Shown: one piece after another, positions 36,660-45,552 of the stretch | Numbering within the stretch: position 1 is the first letter of the stretch | How the letters are laid out: every line of letters starts with the position of its first letter | DNA from: Bacteroidaceae bacterium | GTDB taxonomy: Bacteria; Bacteroidota; Bacteroidia; Bacteroidales; Bacteroidaceae | NCBI GenBank assembly: GCA_017469925.1 | Contig: JAFUFK010000012.1 | Location: 1-64,000, forward strand | Direction: 5' to 3' | DNA: 64,000 bases | Notes under the pieces: generated by a model | What the model saw: only the letters and a program-made list of their open reading frames with translations | Told to the model about the DNA's origin: nothing | Databases searched by the model: none | Position numbers and translations under genes: made by a program

Positions 36660-38198
36660 ATGAAAAAGATGAAAAAAATACTTGTATCCCTCTTTGTGCT
36701 GATGGCAATGGCAACTGCTCAGGCGCGCATTATCACGGTGACGGTGAGCGATACCCGCCACCAGACGGTGACGGGCTTCGGTGCTGCGGCCTGTGACGGG
36801 GCCATGTGCCCGTTTGCCACTGACACCCAACCCGTGAAACTCCTCTATGGCCCCGGCTCGAAGATAGGACTGAACATCATGCGCATGGAGATTTCGCCCA
36901 ATTTCGAGGGCGACGTGCGGGTGCTTGAATGGGGCAACTGGGACTCACCGTACGACTGGCAGGGCTCGGTGCCTTCGGCCAAGATTGTCAAGCAACGTGG
37001 TGGCATCGTGTTCGGTACTCCTTGGTCGCCCCCAGGTGACTTCAAGACGAATGGCACGGCTCAGGGTGGCAACAGCGACGACCAGGGTAACCAGCGTGGC
37101 GAACTGCGCGAAGACTGCTACGAGAAGTTCTTCCCCTGGCTGAATACTTTTCTGGCTTACATGAAGTCGAAGGGCGTGGACGTAGATGCCGTATCCATCC
37201 AGAACGAGCCCGACTGGTGGGTCAGTTATTCCGGATGCCTCTATACGCCACAGCAGCAGTTGAACCTGGTCAAGAACTATGCCTACATGCTCGACCGCGA
37301 GACGTATCCTGGCGTGCGCCTGATTAGTGCTGAGCCGCTTGGCTTCAATCCCCAGTATTCCAATGCCTTACTGAACGATGCGACGGCTCGCGAACAGATT
37401 GACATCATTGCAGGTCATATCTACGGCCATGCGCCTTTGGATAACGGAAACCTGAAGGATGCTGCCGTATTGGCCGAAAAGTATGGCAAGGAGGTCTGGA
37501 TGACAGAACACTCGGTGACGGACAATATCGACCGCTTGCCCAACTGGCATGAGCAACTCCTCTTTGCCGAGGAACTGAACGAATGTATGTTGGCTGGCTG
37601 CACAGGCTACATCTATTGGTATATGCGGGCTCACTGGGCCTTCGTCGGTACGGGTGAGGAGAAATACAATCCCGGCAACACGAAGAATACGCTGCTGCCA
37701 CGGGCCTTCGTCATGTCGCACTTCTCGAAACACGTCACGGGTTCTACCCGTCTGGAGGCAAAGGCCAACGGCGTGGCAGTTGGTACGAACTCCTACTTCG
37801 AGACTTCGGCTTACATTAAGGGTGACTCCCTCATTGTTATGGCCATCGACACCCTCCCCGATGCCATCGACCTCATGCTTCGCCTGCCCGTGAAGGTGAA
37901 GAGTGGCGTCCATCTGCTCTCAACCTCCAACGAATCGCTTTGTGTGTCAACGCCCATCGAAGTCAATACGAACACGACGGTGCAGCTTGTAAAAGCACCA
38001 GGGCGTAGCCTCAATACCTACATCTTTATGATAGACAGAGGCGAGGATGCCATCCAGAGCCCTCGGGCCACGGCAGGTAAGGACCAGTACTACGACCTCT
38101 CGGGCCGACGCGTCGGTGTGCCCTCTGCCACGTCCTCGCGCCAAATGCTCAAGAAAGGGATATACGTTCGCGATGGCAAAAAGTTCCTTGTGAGATAG
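36660..38198 (+). CDS. Glycoside hydrolase family 30 enzyme, secreted
   Basis: This 512-aa protein has a signal peptide (first about 22 residues), then the GH30 catalytic barrel and side beta-domain. The acid/base Glu183 is in SIQNEPDWW and the nucleophile Glu283 in VWMTEHS. TVTGFGAAACDGAMC at the start matches the family strand. GH30 enzymes act on xylan or related beta-glycosides; the subfamily cannot be fixed by eye. The last 35 residues (YYDLSGRRV, then KKGIYVRDGKKFLVR) form the short sorting or cell-surface tail common in Prevotella secreted enzymes. An epimerase gene follows by 23 bp. Confidence 0.9.
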   Translation: MKKMKKILVSLFVLMAMATAQARIITVTVSDTRHQTVTGFGAAACDGAMCPFATDTQPVKLLYGPGSKIGLNIMRMEISPNFEGDVRVLEWGNWDSPYDWQGSVPSAKIVKQRGGIVFGTPWSPPGDFKTNGTAQGGNSDDQGNQRGELREDCYEKFFPWLNTFLAYMKSKGVDVDAVSIQNEPDWWVSYSGCLYTPQQQLNLVKNYAYMLDRETYPGVRLISAEPLGFNPQYSNALLNDATAREQIDIIAGHIYGHAPLDNGNLKDAAVLAEKYGKEVWMTEHSVTDNIDRLPNWHEQLLFAEELNECMLAGCTGYIYWYMRAHWAFVGTGEEKYNPGNTKNTLLPRAFVMSHFSKHVTGSTRLEAKANGVAVGTNSYFETSAYIKGDSLIVMAIDTLPDAIDLMLRLPVKVKSGVHLLSTSNESLCVSTPIEVNTNTTVQLVKAPGRSLNTYIFMIDRGEDAIQSPRATAGKDQYYDLSGRRVGVPSATSSRQMLKKGIYVRDGKKFLVR

Positions 38199-38221
38199 TT
38201 GTGAATTAAGACTAAAGAAAT

Positions 38222-39433
38222 ATGACTGGCAAAATCGACTTCCGTGCGCTGGCGGCGCAGTACAAGAGTGAGTTGTTAGAACGGGTGATGCCCTTCTGGA
38301 TGGAACGGAGCATCGACCACGAGTTTGGTGGATATTTTACCTGCCTGGAGCGCGACGGCGAGGTGTACGACACAGACAAGTTCATCTGGCTTCAGGGGCG
38401 TGAGGTGTGGATGCTGGCTACCCTGTATAATAAGGTGCCGCGCGAGGAGGTCGGCGAGGAGACGCGCAAGGCGTGGCTCGATGCCGCCATACAGGGCGCG
38501 GAGTTCCTGAAGCGGTATGGCCACGACGGCAATCTCAACTGGTACTTTTCGCTCGACCGCAAGGGTCATCCCCTGGTGGAACCTTACAACATCTTTTCCT
38601 ACACGTTTGCCGTCATCGCCTTCGGCCAGTTGTACAAGGCCACGGGCAACCCCGAGTATGCCGACATCGCAAAGCGCACGTTCGACATCGTCCTGCAAAA
38701 GCGCCACAACCCGAAGGGCCGTTGGAGCAAGGCGGCTCCTGGGGCACGTGCCCTGAAGGACTTCGCCCTGCCGATGATTCTCTGCAACGTGGCACTGGAG
38801 ATTGAGGACCTGCTCGACCCGAAGTTCCTGCAAGAGACCATCGACATCTGCCTCCACGAGGTGCTCGACGTCTTCTATCGTCCCGAACTGGACATGATTG
38901 TGGAGAACGTATCCGTAGATGGCGAGTTAGTCGATTGCCACGAAGGTCGCGTCCAGAACCCCGGTCACGCCATCGAAGCCATGTGGTTTATCATGGACCT
39001 TGGCCGTCGGCTCGGTCGTCAGGACCTCATCGAGAAGGCCGTGCACATCGCCCTGCGTGAGGCAGAGTACGGTTGGGATAAGCAATACGGCGGCATCTTC
39101 TACTTCATGGACCGTCTGGGGCGCCCCCTCCAGCAACTGGAGTGGGATCAGAAACTCTGGTGGGTGCACATCGAGACGCTCATCACCATGATTAAGGGTT
39201 ACGAACTGACGGGCAACGAGCAGTGCCTGGAGTGGTTCAAGCGTGTCCACGACTACACGTGGAGCCACTTCCGCGATGCTGAATATCCCGAATGGTTTGG
39301 CTATCTGAACCGCCGTGGCGAAGTGCTCCTGACCCTGAAGGGTGGCAAGTGGAAGGGCTGCTTCCACGTTCCGCGTGGATTGTTCCAGGTATGGCAGACC
39401 TTAGAGAGAATTGCCGCCAAGGAACAGAAGTAA
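38222..39433 (+). CDS. N-acylglucosamine 2-epimerase (AGE/RnBP family)
   Basis: This 403-aa alpha/alpha-barrel protein would interconvert N-acetylglucosamine and N-acetylmannosamine, a step in sialic-acid use. Family blocks are present: FIWLQGREVWMLATLYN (about 57-73), RVQNPGHAIEAMWFI with the catalytic His region, KLWWVHIETL, and the C-terminal GGKWKGCFHVPR. No signal peptide is seen, so it is cytoplasmic. The GH30 gene is 23 bp upstream, so they may be co-transcribed, although a functional link is not obvious. Cellobiose 2-epimerase is an alternative within the superfamily. Confidence 0.87.
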   Translation: MTGKIDFRALAAQYKSELLERVMPFWMERSIDHEFGGYFTCLERDGEVYDTDKFIWLQGREVWMLATLYNKVPREEVGEETRKAWLDAAIQGAEFLKRYGHDGNLNWYFSLDRKGHPLVEPYNIFSYTFAVIAFGQLYKATGNPEYADIAKRTFDIVLQKRHNPKGRWSKAAPGARALKDFALPMILCNVALEIEDLLDPKFLQETIDICLHEVLDVFYRPELDMIVENVSVDGELVDCHEGRVQNPGHAIEAMWFIMDLGRRLGRQDLIEKAVHIALREAEYGWDKQYGGIFYFMDRLGRPLQQLEWDQKLWWVHIETLITMIKGYELTGNEQCLEWFKRVHDYTWSHFRDAEYPEWFGYLNRRGEVLLTLKGGKWKGCFHVPRGLFQVWQTLERIAAKEQK

Positions 39434-39437
39434 AACC

Positions 39438-40313
39438 TTATTTCCTCCGATAACTGCTGGGCGAACGGCCCTGCATACGGGTAAAGAACTTGTCGAACGA
39501 CGCACTGCTGGCGAAGCAGAGTCGTTCGGCAATCTGTGCTATGGTGAGGCTTGATGAGGTGAGGAGCCACGTGGCCTCGATGGCCAGCATTTGGTTGATG
39601 TACTCCACGACGGTGCGCCCGGTCACCTGGCGGACGATGCGCGAGAGGTAGGTGGTGGTGATGCTGAGGCGGTCGGCATAGAAGGCGATGTCGTGGTGCT
39701 GGGTGTAGTTTTGGCGCAGGAGGGCGTAGAAGGAGATGAAGAGGTCCTCCGTGCGGCGCGAGATGTGGTTGGGGTGGAGCGAGTGTTCCTGGATATCGAC
39801 AAAGTCGAGGATGAAGACGGAGTAGAGATTCTCCAGCACCTCGTCGGTGAAGGGGGTGGGGCGTACGATGTGGCGACGGATGGCGGTGATGTCGTCGTCC
39901 AGCAGTCGGGCATCGTCGGGCGAGAGCGTGAGTTTCGGCTCGCCGTACTGCACCAGCGGATAGTAGGAGGCACGGATAAGGTTGCGGAAGGCCGAGGTCT
40001 CGTACGTCATGCCTTCATCGACGAGCAGGACGATGGCCTCGTAGATGGGACTGACGGAGAGAATGTGCACGGGAAAGCCGGGCAGATAGATGAACATCTC
40101 ACCCTGGTGGATGGTGATTTCCCGTCCGCCGGCCTCCATCGTCAGGTGGCCGCGCCGCACGAGCGTGAAGGTGTAGCACGCCAGCGTGTCGCGCAACTGG
40201 TTGGTCAGCATCGTGCGCTCGGGGTTGCTTATGGCACAGGCTATCCTGCCCTTCCATAGTTCGTGCTGGAAGTCGGGACCGATGGTCTTGTATGCTTCAC
40301 TCAGATTATACAT
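39438..40313 (-). CDS. AraC-family transcriptional regulator
   Basis: This 291-aa protein has an N-terminal cupin-like sensing domain (about 40-110, with GREITIHQGEMFIYLPGFPVH) and a C-terminal double helix-turn-helix AraC domain (about 190-290, IAFYADRLSITTTYLSRIVR and IAERLCFASSASFDKFFTRM). It converges with the epimerase gene (4 bp apart) and is divergent from the ferritin-like gene, so it could control either neighbour. The ATG at 40313 is favoured because the promoter box at 40321-40328 excludes longer starts. Confidence 0.9.
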   Translation of the reverse strand: MYNLSEAYKTIGPDFQHELWKGRIACAISNPERTMLTNQLRDTLACYTFTLVRRGHLTMEAGGREITIHQGEMFIYLPGFPVHILSVSPIYEAIVLLVDEGMTYETSAFRNLIRASYYPLVQYGEPKLTLSPDDARLLDDDITAIRRHIVRPTPFTDEVLENLYSVFILDFVDIQEHSLHPNHISRRTEDLFISFYALLRQNYTQHHDIAFYADRLSITTTYLSRIVRQVTGRTVVEYINQMLAIEATWLLTSSSLTIAQIAERLCFASSASFDKFFTRMQGRSPSSYRRK

Positions 40314-40320
40314 GACGGAG

Positions 40321-40352
40321 CAAAGATACACATTTGTTTCGTTTCGGACAAA
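40321..40352 (-). promoter_or_regulatory. Promoter for the AraC-type gene
   Basis: On the minus strand TATCTTTG (40321-40328) and TTTG (40349-40352) are 20 bp apart. It is back to back with the promoter of the ferritin-like gene. Confidence 0.7.
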
Positions 40353-40370
40353 TTTTTGTTTCCCTTATAT

Positions 40371-40402
40371 ATTGTACGTTTACTATTTTCTTCCTAACTT
40401 TG
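40371..40402 (+). promoter_or_regulatory. Promoter for the redox/stress gene group
   Basis: ATTG at 40371-40374 and TAACTTTG at 40395-40402 are 20 bp apart. The ATG at 40452 follows. Confidence 0.62.
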
Positions 40403-40451
40403 CAGCATCAAACTTATAAACACATTAACTCACACACTAAAATCTACAACT

Positions 40452-40922
40452 ATGACTAAAGAAGAAGCATTGAAGCAGTTTGCCGCACTTGGCGCTGCAT
40501 GGTTCGGAAACAGTAAGCAACACTTCGCATTCTCGGCCTACTGCCGTCTGCAGGGTTGGAACAAACTGGCCGACAAGTGGAAGGAAGAGGCCGAAGAAGA
40601 GTGGGAAGAGGCAGAAGAAGTGCTCCAGCGCCTGGTAGAACTCGGCTGCAAGCCCGCTGACCTGCAGGAAGCCATGAAGACCCAGGAGTTCCCCTTCTAC
40701 GACGACCCGAAGCAGCAGTTGGAGAGCGACTACTCGCCCGAAGCCCAGGAGGCTGTCAAGATGATGAGCGAGATGGCCGCTGCCTTCTCCGACGACTATC
40801 CCACGCAGAAACTGATTTACAAGTGGATTGACGGCGAGCAGGAGCACATAGCCTGGATGGCTCAATACCTCAACTATATCGACAAACTGGGTTACGAGAA
40901 TTTCCTCACCGCAATGATGTAA
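40452..40922 (+). CDS. Ferritin-like (rubrerythrin/bacterioferritin-like) protein
   Basis: This 156-aa all-helical protein has a Glu-rich second helix (KEEAEEEWEEAEEVLQRL, about 43-60) and a later EQEHIAW motif (about 129-135), as in the di-iron sites of ferritin-like proteins. The full ligand set cannot be confirmed by eye. It would bind iron and detoxify peroxide or oxygen. It is the first of a same-strand group of redox genes, 5 bp before a flavin-binding protein. Confidence 0.7.
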   Translation: MTKEEALKQFAALGAAWFGNSKQHFAFSAYCRLQGWNKLADKWKEEAEEEWEEAEEVLQRLVELGCKPADLQEAMKTQEFPFYDDPKQQLESDYSPEAQEAVKMMSEMAAAFSDDYPTQKLIYKWIDGEQEHIAWMAQYLNYIDKLGYENFLTAMM

Positions 40923-40927
40923 TTATT

Positions 40928-41326
40928 ATGGAAGCAGCAAAGAAAGTTTACGATTTCCTGGAGAACGCCAAGACGTTCTACCTGGCCACCGTCGAGGGCG
41001 ACCAGCCCCGTGTGCGCCCCTACGGCGCCATGCTCTTCTTCGAGGAGAAGATTTACATCATGGCTTTCGGCAAGACCAATGCCACACGCCAGATTGCCCA
41101 GAACCCGAAGGCCGAGATTTGTGCTTTCAAGGGTAAGACTCTGCGCATCGAGTGCCGCCTGGTGGAGGACAACCGTCCCGAGGTGGGCAAGGCCCTGGTT
41201 GACAAGATGCCCGTGCTGAAGCCCGCCCTGGGCGAGAACGGCGAGAACGGCGTGATGTACTACCTGGCCGACGCCACCGCCACCTTCTTCCAGATGATGG
41301 AGCCCGTGGAGACGGTGAAGTTCTAA
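40928..41326 (+). CDS. Pyridoxamine 5'-phosphate oxidase family FMN-binding protein
   Basis: This 132-aa split-barrel protein has TFYLATVEGDQPRVRPYGAM near the start and ATRQIAQNPKAEICAF in the middle, the usual pattern of small PNPOx-like flavoproteins. It would bind FMN or a related flavin and reduce an unknown substrate. It lies 5 bp downstream of the ferritin-like gene, so it is co-transcribed. Confidence 0.87.
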   Translation: MEAAKKVYDFLENAKTFYLATVEGDQPRVRPYGAMLFFEEKIYIMAFGKTNATRQIAQNPKAEICAFKGKTLRIECRLVEDNRPEVGKALVDKMPVLKPALGENGENGVMYYLADATATFFQMMEPVETVKF

Positions 41327-41355
41327 ACAGTTCAAAGTTCAAAATTGACAATGTT

Positions 41356-41529
41356 ATGAAAGAACAAGTATTACAAGCCATGCGCGAGGCAGGCAAGCCC
41401 GTCTCCGCCGGTGACGTGACCAAGGCACTCGGTGCCGACCGCAAGGAGGTGGATAAGGCCTTCGCCGAACTGAAGAAGGAGGGCGCCATCGTGTCGCCCG
41501 TCCGCTGCAAGTGGGCTCCTGCTGAGTAA
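41356..41529 (+). CDS. Small winged-helix-like protein
   Basis: This is a 57-aa protein reading MKEQVLQAMREAGKPVSAGD and ending CKWAPAE. Its helix-turn-helix pattern (VLQAMREAGKPVSAGDVTKA, then KEVDKAFAELKKEGAIVSP) looks like a minimal winged-helix DNA-binding domain. It lies 29 bp after the flavoprotein gene on the same strand and may be a local regulator. The function is inferred from fold pattern only. Confidence 0.72.
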   Translation: MKEQVLQAMREAGKPVSAGDVTKALGADRKEVDKAFAELKKEGAIVSPVRCKWAPAE

Positions 41530-41667
41530 TTCGTTGGCTTCGTGGATGTCGCAAGACATCGCGTCGCAAATAAATTTCTTGCTCCGTGTCTCTACGCAAG
41601 CGGCAAACCGATTACTTCGGAGGGAGGGCTTCGGCTCTCCCTTTATGGATTCAATGAGTGATTACCT

Positions 41668-42210
41668 ATGAGAAAACGTAAAGTCGACATTCGCGACTGT
41701 GCAGGCGATATCATCCGCGCCATGCGCCCAGGCATACTTATTACGACCAAGGTCGGCGACAAGGTGAACTCCATGACCATCGGTTGGGGCACCTTGGGTA
41801 TGATATGGGACAAGCCCTTCTTTGTGGCTTACGTGCGCCATCAGCGCTATACGCGTCAAATGCTCAACCAGTGTCGCGAGTTCACTATCAATGTTCCCGT
41901 TGGCGACTTTCCCCGCAAGGCGTTGGGCATCTGCGGCAGCAAGAGCGGACGCGACACGGACAAGATTGCCCTGGCCGGGTTGACACCCGTGGAGCCTGAA
42001 GTCATCGGCGTACCCGGGTTGAAGGAGTTCCCCCTGACGCTGGAGTGTCGCGTGGTCTATTGCCAAGAGCAGGAGTCCGACCAGTTCAACGAGGAGATAA
42101 CCCGCAAGTTCTACACCATCGAGACGCGCGACCACTACTGCTACTACGGCGAAATCGTGGCAGCGTACGTCATCGAAGAGGACGAAACCGACAACCAGAC
42201 ATCACAATGA
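41668..42210 (+). CDS. Flavin reductase family protein
   Basis: This 180-aa FMN-binding split-barrel protein has [19 protein letters not shown] and [19 protein letters not shown]. Such proteins use NAD(P)H or partner proteins to reduce flavin or act as FMN-dependent oxidoreductases. The stop codon overlaps the next start (ATGA), indicating translational coupling with the flavodoxin-like gene. The ATG at 41668 follows a 138-bp spacer that holds a repeat-like hairpin. Confidence 0.87.
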   Translation: MRKRKVDIRDCAGDIIRAMRPGILITTKVGDKVNSMTIGWGTLGMIWDKPFFVAYVRHQRYTRQMLNQCREFTINVPVGDFPRKALGICGSKSGRDTDKIALAGLTPVEPEVIGVPGLKEFPLTLECRVVYCQEQESDQFNEEITRKFYTIETRDHYCYYGEIVAAYVIEEDETDNQTSQ

Positions 42211-42860
42211 AGAAAATCATCATCATCGACGGAGGACCGCGCAAGACCATGAACACGGCCTCCATGCTGGAGAAGTTCGCCGAGGGAGCCCGCTCGGTCA
42301 GCGAAGAGATAGAGGTGAAGACCATCCGCCTCTACGACATGGAGTACAAGGGCTGCATGTCGTGCATGGCTTGCAAACTGAAGGGCAAGGCCGTGAACGT
42401 CTGCAAGTATCGCGATGCCCTGACTCCCCTGTTGGAGGAGGTGGCACAGGCCGACGGCCTCATCATGGGTTCGCCCATCTACTTCAGCGAGGTGACGGCC
42501 CAACTGCGTGCCTTCCTGGAGCGCTTGGTCTTCCCCTGGCTCTCCTACAACGACTACAGCCTGACGGCTCCCAAGCCCATGCCCGTCATCCTCTGCTACA
42601 CCATGAATGCCAACACACAGCAGGCCAAGATGGTCTACCAGAGCATGGGCATCATGGAGGGCGTCATCCAGCGCGCTATGGGCGACGTGGAGCACGTGGA
42701 TGCCTACAACACCTATCAGGTGAAGAATTACGACCGCTACGAACTGGCTGGGTTCCCCGAACCCATGAAGCGGCAGTACCGCGACGAGCACTGGGAGCAG
42801 GACTTGCAGAACGCCTACGATGCCGGGCGTCGGATGGCGGAAAAAACACTAAACTCCTAA
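42207..42860 (+). CDS. Flavodoxin-like NAD(P)H-dependent oxidoreductase (iron-sulfur flavoprotein type)
   Basis: This 217-aa protein has a flavodoxin-like fold with an N-terminal FMN loop ([17 protein letters not shown]) and the shared [20 protein letters not shown] segment. Cysteines at [11 protein letters not shown] and VNVCKYRD match the compact cysteine cluster of iron-sulfur flavoproteins. The start at 42207 overlaps the upstream stop by 4 bp; a longer reading frame upstream is not needed. With the flavin reductase before it and the rubredoxin fusion after it, it probably moves electrons to an oxidant. Confidence 0.85.
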   Translation: MKKIIIIDGGPRKTMNTASMLEKFAEGARSVSEEIEVKTIRLYDMEYKGCMSCMACKLKGKAVNVCKYRDALTPLLEEVAQADGLIMGSPIYFSEVTAQLRAFLERLVFPWLSYNDYSLTAPKPMPVILCYTMNANTQQAKMVYQSMGIMEGVIQRAMGDVEHVDAYNTYQVKNYDRYELAGFPEPMKRQYRDEHWEQDLQNAYDAGRRMAEKTLNS

Positions 42861-42889
42861 ACGCCCCAACCCCTAAACGACCAAAGACT

Positions 42890-43831
42890 ATGGAAATCAA
42901 AGCAGTAAAATTCAGAGAGAACGGGTTCTACACCCAGCCCTTCGTCTTCGGTGGCGAAGAGGGCAAGGATAAGTTCGACAGCAACGTCCGCTATCGCGGC
43001 AGCCTCCAGAACTACCTGATAGACACCGGCACGGAGGTGATACTGGTGGATACGGGTCTGCCCGCAGGCTTCCCCGAAGAAGCACCCGACGAGACCTCGA
43101 TGGCCTATACGGGCAAGAACATCTGCGACTACATGGAGGCCTTCAAGGCCCTCGGCTACCGCCCCGAGCAGGTGACGAAGATTCTGCTCACCCACCGCCA
43201 CGGCGACCACTCGGGCGAACTGCGCTCCTTCCCCAACGCGAAGATTTACGTGGACAAGGAAGAACTGGACGCCACGGAACTGCAAGGCCTGACGAACCTG
43301 GTGCCCGTCAGTTTCACCGACGGCCCGTACCACAACTTCCCCGAAGCACAGAAAATCGCCGACGGCGTGTGGTTCATCAAGGCCAAGGGACACACCAAGG
43401 GCAACAGCCTCGCGGTGGCCGAGAACGACGGCCTGTTCTACATGTTCGAGGCCGACATCACCTACGTGGACGAGGCACTGTATGAGAACAAACTCTCCAT
43501 CGTCTATGACGACCTGCCCGCCGCCCGCGAGACCCTCGACCGCGTGCGCGAGTTCGTCCGCCTGAATCCCACCGTCTATTGCGGCACCCACACACCGCAG
43601 GGCTACGAAAACCTGGAGGCCAAGCGCGTGATGGACCTCGACAACCCCGTGCCGACCACGCTGGCCGAAGTGGACTTCCCGAAGAAGGAGGCCTCGGGCA
43701 AGTACGTCTGCTCCGTCTGTGGCTATGTCTATGACCCTGCCGAGCACGACGGCGTGGCCTTCGACGACCTGCCCGCCGATTGGCGCTGCCCACGTTGCAA
43801 GCAACCGAAGGAAAAGTTCAATAAGGCATAA
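42890..43831 (+). CDS. Metallo-beta-lactamase-fold hydrolase fused to rubredoxin
   Basis: This is a 313-aa two-domain protein. The N-terminal MBL domain (about 1-255) has the metal motif HRHGDH at residues 102-107 and GHTKGNSL near 165. The C-terminal rubredoxin domain (about 268-313) has Cys274, Cys277, Cys300 and Cys303 in [10 protein letters not shown] and WRCPRC. The metal motif is the HxHxDH hydrolase form, not the HxExD form of flavodiiron proteins, so oxygen or NO reduction cannot be assumed. The rubredoxin implies an electron-transfer link to the adjacent flavoproteins. The start at 42890 is preceded by a short spacer; the longer reading frame lies in the flavodoxin gene. Confidence 0.87.
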   Translation: MEIKAVKFRENGFYTQPFVFGGEEGKDKFDSNVRYRGSLQNYLIDTGTEVILVDTGLPAGFPEEAPDETSMAYTGKNICDYMEAFKALGYRPEQVTKILLTHRHGDHSGELRSFPNAKIYVDKEELDATELQGLTNLVPVSFTDGPYHNFPEAQKIADGVWFIKAKGHTKGNSLAVAENDGLFYMFEADITYVDEALYENKLSIVYDDLPAARETLDRVREFVRLNPTVYCGTHTPQGYENLEAKRVMDLDNPVPTTLAEVDFPKKEASGKYVCSVCGYVYDPAEHDGVAFDDLPADWRCPRCKQPKEKFNKA

Positions 43832-43853
43832 CTATTCCCTAATCCCCTAATCC

Positions 43854-44633
43854 ATGCTCACGCTCGCCATCGGCCTTCTCATACCCCTCTTGGGCACCAT
43901 GCTCGGGGCGGCATTCGTCTTTTTCATGAAGGACGAGATGTCGCCTCGTCTGCAAAAGACGCTGCTGGGCTTTGCCTCGGGCGTCATGGTGGCCGCCTCC
44001 GTGTGGTCGCTCCTGATTCCAGCCATCGACATGGGGGCCGGCAGCGGGCGCTGGGCCGTCCTCCCCGCCTGCGTGGGCTTCCTGCTGGGCATCGGCTTCC
44101 TGCTGCTCATCGACGAACTGACGCCCCACCTCCACATCGACACCGACACCCCCGAAGGCCCCCGCAGCCGCCTCTCGCGGACGGCCATGCTCGCCCTGGC
44201 CGTCACCATCCACAACCTGCCCGAGGGCATGGCCGTCGGCGTGGTCTTTGCCGGAGCCGAGCAGGGCATGGCAGGCATCTCGCTCGCGTCCGCCGTGGCC
44301 GTCTCGCTGGGCATCGCCATACAGAACGTGCCCGAGGGAGCCATCATCTCCATGCCCATGCGAGCGGCCGGAAACTCCCGGTGGCGCTCGTTCCTGATAG
44401 GCAGCCTCAGCGGAGCCGTGGAGCCCGTTGGCGGCCTGGCCGTCGTCGTGCTGGCATCGCTGATGGTGCCCGCCCTTCCTTATCTGCTGGCCTTCGCCGC
44501 CGGCGCCATGTTCTACGTCGTCGTGGAGGAACTCATCCCCGAAGCCTCGGAGGGCAAGCACTCCAACCTCAGCACCATCGGCTTTGCCCTTGGCTTCGTA
44601 CTGATGATGGTGCTCGACGTCGTCATGGGGTAG
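43854..44633 (+). CDS. ZIP-family divalent metal transporter
   Basis: This is a 259-aa inner-membrane protein with about eight hydrophobic helices. The helix IV and V signatures are TIHNLPEGMAVGVVFAG and SLGIAIQNVPEGAIISMPM, both holding the metal-ligand His/Asn-Glu pairs of the ZIP family. It would import zinc or iron. It lies 22 bp after the MBL-rubredoxin gene and may supply that enzyme's metals. No periplasmic His-rich loop is seen. Confidence 0.92.
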   Translation: MLTLAIGLLIPLLGTMLGAAFVFFMKDEMSPRLQKTLLGFASGVMVAASVWSLLIPAIDMGAGSGRWAVLPACVGFLLGIGFLLLIDELTPHLHIDTDTPEGPRSRLSRTAMLALAVTIHNLPEGMAVGVVFAGAEQGMAGISLASAVAVSLGIAIQNVPEGAIISMPMRAAGNSRWRSFLIGSLSGAVEPVGGLAVVVLASLMVPALPYLLAFAAGAMFYVVVEELIPEASEGKHSNLSTIGFALGFVLMMVLDVVMG

Positions 44634-44675
44634 ATGAAAAGTTGAAAAGTTAAAAGATTAAAAAACTTAAAGATT

Positions 44676-45218
44676 ATGGCAAAGATTTATGACTTCAAGG
44701 CTCTGTCGAGCCGAGGAAAAGAAATTGACTTCAAGACGTTCGAGGGCAAGGTGCTGCTCATCGTCAACACGGCCAGCAAGTGCGGCTTCACCCCCCAGTT
44801 CGCAGGGCTGGAAGCACTGAACCAGAAGTACCGCGACCGCGGGCTTACCGTCATCGGCTTCCCCTGCAACCAGTTCAAGGAGCAAGACCCCGAGGGCGAC
44901 GAGAAAATCGAAGAGTTCTGCCAACTGAACTACGGCGTCACCTTCCAAATCATGAAGAAGACCGACGTCAACGGCCCCCAAGCCGAACCCATCTTCGAGT
45001 GCCTGAAGGCCCAGGCCCCCACCGAGGAGTACCACGGCCTGAAGGCCAAGGCCACCCACGCCCTGCTCAAGAAACTCAGCACCAGCGTCGAGAAGGACAG
45101 CGACATCCTCTGGAACTTCACCAAGTTCCTCATCTCCAGGGACGGCGAGACCGTCAAGCGCTATGCGCCCACGACCGACCCGAAGGACTTCGAGGCCGAC
45201 ATCGAGGCCATGCTCTGA
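44676..45218 (+). CDS. Glutathione peroxidase-family thiol peroxidase
   Basis: This 180-aa enzyme would reduce hydroperoxides. The peroxidatic residue is Cys36 in NTASKCGFTP (not selenocysteine). GFPCNQF (61-67) and the WNFTKFL segment complete the active site. In bacteria these enzymes usually take electrons from thioredoxin. A spacer of 42 bp with A-rich repeat sequence follows the ZIP gene, and the strand is the same, so it may belong to the same stress group. Confidence 0.93.
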   Translation: MAKIYDFKALSSRGKEIDFKTFEGKVLLIVNTASKCGFTPQFAGLEALNQKYRDRGLTVIGFPCNQFKEQDPEGDEKIEEFCQLNYGVTFQIMKKTDVNGPQAEPIFECLKAQAPTEEYHGLKAKATHALLKKLSTSVEKDSDILWNFTKFLISRDGETVKRYAPTTDPKDFEADIEAML

Positions 45219-45245
45219 GGAGGGACACACGAGGCTGTTCATTTT

Positions 45246-45334
45246 AAACCACGAATTACACGAATTTAACGAATTGGCTACGCCCTCAATCTCGCCGAAG
45301 GCAATAATTCGTTAAATTCATGCAATTCGTAGTT
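45246..45334. repeat. Inverted-repeat element with about 29-bp arms
   Basis: Two arms (about 45246-45275 and 45306-45334) are near-complementary around a 30-bp centre. The arm sequence includes GAATTACACGAATT, shared with the element at 33988-34044. It lies between the peroxidase gene and the converging smalltalk gene, where it may also act as a terminator. Confidence 0.7.
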
Positions 45335-45403
45335 AAGAAAAGAGAGGCCATGCCGCGTCATTCCGGCATAGCCCCCCTTCTTCTCGTGTCGCTCTGTCCC
45401 TGT

Positions 45404-45523
45404 TCAGAACAGGCCATCCGCATAGCAACTCGACACCGTTGCTGCGCTCGTCAGCGCCGCCACCAGCGCCGTGAACAGTTTCCAAAGGAACCGCATGAGT
45501 TCCGCCTTACGTTCAGGTTTCAT
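45404..45523 (-). CDS. Smalltalk-type small membrane protein
   Basis: This 39-aa protein has a basic start (MKPERKAELMRFLWKLFTAL), one hydrophobic helix (about 12-30) and a Cys near the C-terminus (VSSC). The pattern, and the position 29 bp after an HU-family gene, match the tiny smalltalk proteins of Bacteroidales. Their function is unknown. Confidence 0.7.
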   Translation of the reverse strand: MKPERKAELMRFLWKLFTALVAALTSAATVSSCYADGLF

Positions 45524-45552
45524 GGCAATATCAATTTTCAATATTCAACTTC

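Noticed and set aside
42890-43831. Flavodiiron (oxygen/NO reductase) annotation for the MBL-rubredoxin protein
   Set aside because: The metal motif is HxHxDH, not HxExD, and there is no flavodoxin domain in the chain.
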